A stretch of DNA of 62,391 bases from Rhodovibrionaceae bacterium (GTDB lineage Bacteria > Pseudomonadota > Alphaproteobacteria > Kiloniellales > DSM-21159): contig JANQIA010000244.1 of the NCBI GenBank assembly GCA_028282405.1, positions 1 through 62,391 of the forward strand, written 5' to 3'. The translations under genes and the position numbers were made by a program. The notes beneath the pieces are model-generated. The model was not told where the DNA came from, did no database searches, and saw only the letters and a program-made list of their open reading frames with translations. Below are positions 60,769-62,391 of this stretch, piece by piece (position 1 is the stretch's first letter; each line of letters starts with the position of its first letter).

Positions 60769-61806
60769 GTGAGACTGACGGCACAGCAATTGGAAGGAGC
60801 CGCCGCGCGCATTCTTGCCGCGGCCGGCGCGAGTGAGAGCGACGCGCAACAGGTCGCCACGCGACTGGTCAACGGCAACCTGGTGGGCCACGACTCCCAC
60901 GGCGTCATCCGCCTTTGCCAGTACGCCGAGCAACTGCGTGACGGCTCCATTCGGTCCGGCGGCGAGCTGACCCCGGTGGCTGACTTCGGTGCGGTCTCGG
61001 TCTTCGATGCCAATCTCGGTTTCGGCCAGGTGATGGCCGAGGCGGCGACCTTGAAGGGCATCGAAAAAGCCAAGACCTACGGCAGCGCCACCATCGGCTT
61101 GAGGAACGTCGCCCATGTCGGGCGGCTCGGTGACTGGGCCGAGCTGGCGGCGGAGGCGGGCATGGTCTCCTTCCACTTCGTCAACTCGCCGGCCAAGCCC
61201 GCCGTCTCGCCTTTCGGCGGGGTCGAGCGGCGCATGTCGACCAACCCGATCTGCGTCGGCATTCCGGTCGAGGGCCGTGACCCGGTGATCGTCGACATGA
61301 CCACCTCCTCCGTCGCCGAGGGCAAGCTGCGGGTCGCCAACATGGCCGGGCGCAGCATCCCGGAAGGCTGGATCCTCGACAAGCAGGGCAATCCCTCCCA
61401 GAACCCCGGCGACTACTACGACGGCGGCGCCATGCTGACCATGGGCGCGCATAAGGGATATGGCTTGAGCTTGGTGGTCGATCTCATGGCCGGCGCGCTG
61501 ACCGGCGGCGGCACCACCAGCCCGACCGACAGCGTCAACCGCAACAACATGCTCTCTTTCTTCATCGACCCCGCCGCCTGCCATGCCGGCGCGGAGGCGA
61601 ACGGCATCGCCGCCGGCTACATCGATTGGGTCAAGGCGAGTGCTGCGCGCGACCCTTCCGCACCCGTCCTCATCCCCGGCGAGCCGGAGAATCTGGAGCG
61701 GGCGAAGCGCAGCGAAAACGGCATCGAAGTGCCGGACGGCATCTGGCGACAGATCCTGGACACCGCAGAGGGCCTCGGCCTGTCGGAGGCCAAGCTCATC
61801 GCCTGA
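60769..61806 (+). CDS. Ldh_2-family malate/L-lactate-type dehydrogenase
   Basis: NAD(P)-dependent 2-hydroxyacid dehydrogenase of the Ldh_2 (malate/L-lactate/ureidoglycolate) fold, 345 aa, GTG start. Landmarks: GHDSHGVIRL with the catalytic histidine, NVAHVGRLGDWAELAAEAGM, STNPICVGIPV, DMTTSSVAEGKLRVA and GAHKGYGLSLVVDLMAGALT. It interconverts a 2-hydroxyacid and a 2-oxoacid. Between the TRAP permease and the HpcH-type aldolase, it probably oxidises the imported substrate to the keto-acid cleaved by the aldolase. Confidence 0.92.
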   Translation: MRLTAQQLEGAAARILAAAGASESDAQQVATRLVNGNLVGHDSHGVIRLCQYAEQLRDGSIRSGGELTPVADFGAVSVFDANLGFGQVMAEAATLKGIEKAKTYGSATIGLRNVAHVGRLGDWAELAAEAGMVSFHFVNSPAKPAVSPFGGVERRMSTNPICVGIPVEGRDPVIVDMTTSSVAEGKLRVANMAGRSIPEGWILDKQGNPSQNPGDYYDGGAMLTMGAHKGYGLSLVVDLMAGALTGGGTTSPTDSVNRNNMLSFFIDPAACHAGAEANGIAAGYIDWVKASAARDPSAPVLIPGEPENLERAKRSENGIEVPDGIWRQILDTAEGLGLSEAKLIA

Positions 61807-61858
61807 TCGTTCCTTCTTTCATTCGTTCAACAACACATCCAAACGAGGCTGACCCAAC

Positions 61859-62391
61859 ATGGCGCAGAACCAGCAAGATCTTGCCCTCCGTAACCCTCTA
61901 AAGACCGCGCTGAAAGAGAACCGGCTGCAGCTCGGCCTGTGGAACTCGCTCTGTAGCAACATGTCCGTCGAGATACTGTCCTACGCCGGCTTCGACTGGA
62001 TGCTGTTCGATACGGAGCATGCGCCGAGCGACTACGGCGATCTTTTGGGGCAGCTCCAGGCCATCAAGGGCAGCCCGACGGTGCCCATGGTACGGCCCCC
62101 CTGGAACGACATGGTGACCCTGAAGCGTCTGCTCGATATGGGCTTCTACAACTTCGTCATCCCCTTCGTGCAGACCGCCGAAGAGGCGAAGGCGGCGGTC
62201 AGCGCCGTGCGCTATCCGCCCCAGGGCGTGCGGGGCGTAGCGGCGGCCATGCGGGCGAGCTGCTATGGCTACAACCGCGACTACTGGCAGAGCATCAACG
62301 AGCAGATCGGCCTGCTCGTGCAGGTGGAGACCATCGAGGCGGCGGGCCGGCTGGACGCGATCTGCGCCGTCGAGGGGGTCGATGCGGTCTT
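61859..62391 (+). CDS. HpcH/HpaI-family aldolase, 3' truncated by window edge
   Basis: Class II, metal-dependent 2-keto acid aldolase family (HpaI/GarL/RhmA). 177 codons are present of a usual ~250-260. ATG 61859, 52 bp after the dehydrogenase. Motifs: GLWNSLCSN, FDWMLFDTEHAPSDYGDL with DxEH, VPMVRPPWND, FVIPFVQTAEEAKAAVSAVR, YPPQGVRGVAA and LLVQVETIEAA with the metal-binding glutamate. It cleaves a 2-oxo-4-hydroxyacid to pyruvate (or a relative) and an aldehyde. Context suggests the last step of the GntR-controlled pathway within the window. The frame is open at base 62391. Confidence 0.93.
   Translation, partial: MAQNQQDLALRNPLKTALKENRLQLGLWNSLCSNMSVEILSYAGFDWMLFDTEHAPSDYGDLLGQLQAIKGSPTVPMVRPPWNDMVTLKRLLDMGFYNFVIPFVQTAEEAKAAVSAVRYPPQGVRGVAAAMRASCYGYNRDYWQSINEQIGLLVQVETIEAAGRLDAICAVEGVDAV

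Noticed and set aside
58686-61073. 795-aa ORF on the - strand
   Set aside because: It lies opposite the TRAP permease and dehydrogenase genes, has a low-complexity His/Asp/Arg/Gly-rich composition typical of antisense frames in GC-rich DNA, and shows no domain.
1-62391. tRNA, rRNA, CRISPR arrays, riboswitches, prophage or toxin-antitoxin genes
   Set aside because: None was recognised on either strand. A covariance-model and repeat search would be needed to exclude small RNAs completely.

Overview
This window reads as chromosomal DNA of a GC-rich alphaproteobacterium. A marine or environmental Rhodospirillales-like lineage is my inference from codon bias, the TRAP and HAAT-type ABC transporters, the VPLPA-type sorting tails and the absence of gammaproteobacterial features; there is no rRNA, tRNA or other taxonomic marker. 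I see no insertion sequence, integrase, phage gene or CRISPR array.

Bases 1 to about 33000 form an iron-uptake island. Six complete cassettes follow one another on the + strand, each an ECF sigma factor (FecI type), a FecR anti-sigma/sensor and a TonB-dependent receptor with an N-terminal STN signalling domain. Receptor 1 looks like a hydroxamate-siderophore receptor, receptors 2 and 3 like heme/HasR-type receptors, and receptors 4, 5 and 6 like FyuA-type receptors. Cassettes 1 and 6 are each followed by a PepSY membrane protein flanked by two small membrane proteins, probably for reductive release of iron at the inner membrane. A third PepSY gene is cut by the left edge, and a 171-bp copy of its 3' part lies before cassette 2. 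The next locus is exbB-exbD-exbD-tonB (33211-35989), which would energise all the receptors. A Fur-like palindrome lies before every sigma gene, every receptor gene and exbB (13 sites). Sigma factors, FecR proteins and STN domains fall into two families (cassettes 1/5/6 and 2/3/4), while the beta-barrels group differently, which points to module shuffling.

Bases 36006-46944 hold a catabolic locus: a class III CoA-transferase divergent from a LysR regulator, then a branched-chain-amino-acid-type ABC importer (binding protein, two permeases, two ATPases), an aldehyde dehydrogenase, a short-chain dehydrogenase and a class I fumarase-type hydratase. Two matching T-N11-A palindromes suggest LysR control of both promoters. 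Bases 47336-47948 contain a secreted-protein gene broken by two frameshifts.

Bases 48110-52188 (- strand) form a compact five-gene unit: a 177-aa protein, a DyP-type peroxidase, a catalase-family heme protein, a 109-aa membrane protein and a potassium-channel-like protein, divergent from a TolB-N/TPR regulator-like gene (52377-53996). This is the best candidate for an undescribed functional system outside the iron island. Two VPLPA-CTERM-like surface proteins and a LysR regulator follow.

Bases 56714-62391 hold a GntR/FadR regulator divergent from a TAXI-TRAP transporter (binding protein and fused permease), an Ldh_2-family dehydrogenase and an HpcH/HpaI aldolase cut by the right edge. Two matching 17-bp palindromes between regulator and transporter are probable GntR operators. 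The locus probably imports and degrades a hydroxy- or keto-acid.
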